Both the position numbers and the translations under genes were made by a program. A model generated the notes under the pieces. It saw nothing but the letters and a program-made list of their open reading frames with translations, made no database searches and had not been told where the DNA came from. A DNA stretch of 64,000 nucleotides from JAENVU01 sp046598395 (GTDB lineage: Bacteria > Actinomycetota > Acidimicrobiia > IMCC26256 > JAENVU01): positions 62,001 through 126,000 of the forward strand of contig JBKJIQ010000036.1 of the NCBI GenBank assembly GCA_046598395.1, written 5' to 3'. Below are positions 62,169 through 64,000 of this stretch, piece after piece. The number at the start of each line of letters is the position of its first letter. Position 1 is the stretch's first letter.

Positions 62169-62866
62169 GAAATTTCGAACCGGTAGCCGACGCCGCGCAG
62201 CGTGGTGATCCGACTCACAGATATGGGATCCCCGGTTGGTTCGCCCAGCTTGCGGCGCAGCGATGAAATGTGCATGTCGAGCGTCTTGGTTGAACCGAAC
62301 CAGTGCTCATCCCACACCTCCGTCATGATGCGCTCGCGGGTCACGGCCGTACCCGCGGCCGTGATGAGAAAGACCAGGAGTTCGAACTCGCGCGCGCGAA
62401 GTTCAATCTCCGCGCCGTTCACTCGGACCCGCCGCGCGTTGCGGTCGACGTCGACATCGCCGACCGAAAGGAGTTCATCGCCGGTCACGGCATCGGTGGA
62501 TGTCCGGCGCAGATGCGCTCGCACCCGCGCGAGGAGTTCGGCCAGCCGGAATGGCTTCGTCAGATAGTCATCCGCGCCGGCATCAAGTCCCAACACCACA
62601 TCGATCTCTTCGTGACGGGCGGTGAGGATGACGATGGGCGTCGTCGGTTGCTGCACTCGGAGCCGACGGCACACCTCGACTCCGTCGAGATCCGGCAGAC
62701 CAAGGTCGAGTAAGACCAGTTGGACCTTCGAGGCGTCGATGGCGGCGATCGCACCATGCCCCGTTGTTGTCCATTCGACCTCGAAGCCCTGAGATTGCAA
62801 CGCGCCCACCAAGGTTCGCCCGATCGTTTCGTCGTCTTCGACCACCAGAACCTTGGGACTGTCCAC
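62165..62866 (-). CDS. OmpR-family response regulator
   Basis: The 233-residue protein has the receiver marks VVEDDETIGRTLVGAL, phospho-acceptor Asp in LVLLDLGLPDLDGVE and DDYLTKPFRLAELLARV. A winged-helix output domain follows with ELRAREFELLVFLITAAGTA and RRKLGEPTGDP, ending in TLRGVGYRFEIS. It is coupled to the histidine kinase downstream and faces the GT2 remnant across a 133-base gap that should hold divergent promoters. It may regulate envelope genes nearby; no operator is evident. Confidence 0.92.
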   Translation of the reverse strand: MDSPKVLVVEDDETIGRTLVGALQSQGFEVEWTTTGHGAIAAIDASKVQLVLLDLGLPDLDGVEVCRRLRVQQPTTPIVILTARHEEIDVVLGLDAGADDYLTKPFRLAELLARVRAHLRRTSTDAVTGDELLSVGDVDVDRNARRVRVNGAEIELRAREFELLVFLITAAGTAVTRERIMTEVWDEHWFGSTKTLDMHISSLRRKLGEPTGDPISVSRITTLRGVGYRFEIS

Positions 62867-62999
62867 CAGATCAGGTTACGGGCGCCCGCCACGGTACGGA
62901 AACCAACGCTTGCATCTTTTGCACTGCGTTGACCTGGGCGCGCCAACTCGCTGACCAACGACTCCCTACCGTGCGAGACCCATCCCCACGGAGGTCCCG

Positions 63000-63383
63000 G
63001 TGACAGCTTCCATCAACCAACGGATGACCAAGCTGACGAGTCGGGCGCATCGGCGCCGTCGGTTGCAACCGATCTCGGAACGAGTACTCGTCGTCGTCCC
63101 CACCTACTGCGAAGGCTCGAACATCGTCAGCATCTTGGCTCGGGTTCGTGCGGCAGTCCCCGGCGCTGACGTCCTGGTCGTCGACGATCACAGCCCGGAC
63201 GAAACCGCGAGTTCCGCCGAGCGTCTCGGCTATCACCTCGGACACATCACGGTGATCCAGGACCACGCCGAATCGGACCTGGGCGACCCATACCGCGCGG
63301 GATTCGAATACGGCATGGCCCACGACTACGACTTCTTCATCACGATGGCTCCCGACCGGTCCTCGAAGTGGCCGCGACCATGA
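63000..63383 (+). pseudogene. GT2 polyprenol-phosphate-mannose-synthase-like gene, truncated
   Basis: From a GTG at 63000 the frame reads VLVVVPTYCEGSNIVSILAR, DVLVVDDHSPDETASSAERL and YRAGFEYGMAHDYDFFITM, the first half of a GT2 dolichol-phosphate-mannose synthase. The metal-binding DxD region is altered to APDRSS where DADLSH is expected, and the frame ends soon after. At 127 residues it lacks the acceptor half. It lies just upstream of an intact relative (63547 onward), so it is a decayed duplicate. The 63384-63546 gap holds nothing else. Confidence 0.65.
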
Positions 63384-63546
63384 CGATCGCACTCCAAGTT
63401 CAGGAACCTGCACCCCTCCCGCGGCGATGGCAAACATTCTCGCGACCTGCGTTGCAACGGCTCCCTCGTACCAATTGAACCGCCGTTGGACTTGATCGCG
63501 CAGTTCGCGATTCGTCCGCATCATCAGCCGAGAACAAAGGACCGAG

Positions 63547-64000
63547 ATGAAGACCGACGCACGTCACCAGAGCCCGAACACAAATCATCCCTCTGGCACC
63601 CCGAGCTCTTCGACCGCTCCCCTTCACCTCCCGACGCTCGTCGTCGTCCCAACGTTCAACGAAGCCGAGAACATCGACGCCGTCCTCACTCGGATTCGCT
63701 GCGAGGCACCCTGGGTGGAGATCGTGGTCATCGACGACAGCAGCCCGGATGGAACCGCCGCGCTCGCGCAACGGGTCGCGGAGGAACTCGGGCAGATCGC
63801 AGTGCTGTCGGGCGGCAGGAAATCTGGCCTCGGAACCGCGTATCGCACCGGATTCACCTACGGCCTCGAGCGCGGCCACCAGGTGCTGGTAGAGATGGAC
63901 GCCGACCTCTCGCACGATCCGGCCTCGCTCCCCGCACTGCTCGACGCCGTCGAGCGAGGCGCGGATCTGGCTATCGGGTCTCGCTATATCGAGGGAGCAT
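63547..64000 (+). CDS. GT2 polyprenol-phosphate-mannose-synthase-like glycosyltransferase (5' part, runs off window)
   Basis: The frame opens at an ATG at 63547 and runs off the right edge after 151 residues. It shows LPTLVVVPTFNEAENIDAVL, IVVIDDSSPDGTAALAQRV, SGLGTAYRTGFTYGLERG and VEMDADLSHDPASLPALLDA with the intact DAD metal motif, then GADLAIGSRYIEGA. This is the catalytic domain of dolichol/polyprenol-phosphate-mannose synthases, which supply mannose for lipid-linked glycan synthesis, including the neighbouring GT87-type enzyme. The C-terminal part is not visible. Confidence 0.9.
   Translation, partial: MKTDARHQSPNTNHPSGTPSSSTAPLHLPTLVVVPTFNEAENIDAVLTRIRCEAPWVEIVVIDDSSPDGTAALAQRVAEELGQIAVLSGGRKSGLGTAYRTGFTYGLERGHQVLVEMDADLSHDPASLPALLDAVERGADLAIGSRYIEGA

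Overview
The window is high-GC DNA with dense genes, many overlapping start/stop codons and frequent GTG/TTG starts. The gene content (F420-type luciferase-like oxidoreductase remnant, HNH/DUF222 remnant, M56-BlaI pair, polyprenol-mannose type glycosyltransferases, DosRS-like sensor pair, MaoC/acyl-CoA dehydrogenase/AMP-ligase cluster) points to an Actinomycetota chromosome. Acidimicrobiia is my best guess, but no rRNA or tRNA gene was seen to confirm it.

Layout. 1-4.0 kb (minus): the 5' end of a radical-SAM sulfatase maturase, then an operon read from 4002 down to 771 (small membrane protein, ApbE flavin transferase, haem-type ferric-reductase-like membrane protein, ECF sigma factor, anti-sigma-like protein). 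4.1-6.2 kb: an OmpR-type two-component system. 6.2-8.8 kb: an NTF2-like protein and an alpha/beta hydrolase among three decayed genes. 8.8-17.5 kb: a membrane-anchored metallopeptidase-like protein, then a catabolic block (D-aminoacylase-type amidohydrolase, crotonase, AMP-ligase, acyl-CoA dehydrogenase, MaoC hydratase). 17.5-21.9 kb: an M56 peptidase/BlaI pair, a cupredoxin lipoprotein, an NlpC/P60 hydrolase and membrane proteins with metal-binding tails.

22-51 kb is an accessory island for metals, redox stress and low oxygen. It holds a decayed YHS-type metal ATPase, an FtsX-FtsX-ABC transporter whose ATPase ends in a YHS metal-binding domain, DUF2892 and small metal-rich membrane proteins, DUF302 and a frameshifted DsbA, an ABC1/AarF kinase, a CtpF-like P2-type cation ATPase, a DosS/DosR-like sensor kinase and regulator with a pseudo-receiver protein, a CPD-type heavy-metal ATPase, a complete arginine deiminase operon (SHOCT protein, antiporter, arcA, argF/arcB, arcC), and divergently a CsoR-CopZ-44 aa membrane peptide-CopA copper operon. 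The combination resembles a mycobacterial dormancy (Dos) regulon joined to copper resistance. ATP from arginine, cation pumping and sensing of low oxygen or NO would fit together, but this is inference from gene content.

51-64 kb: a lipoprotein with a duplicated module, a Cys-type arylsulfatase, a GGDEF-EAL protein, a phosphodiester-glycosidase-domain protein, a GT87 mannosyltransferase-like protein, a second OmpR-type two-component system and two GT2 (dolichol-phosphate-mannose-synthase-like) genes, one of them broken. A striking feature of the whole window is the number of genes that survive only as fragments with clean internal deletions, concentrated at 6-9, 22-24, 28-32, 38, 41-43, 59 and 63 kb.
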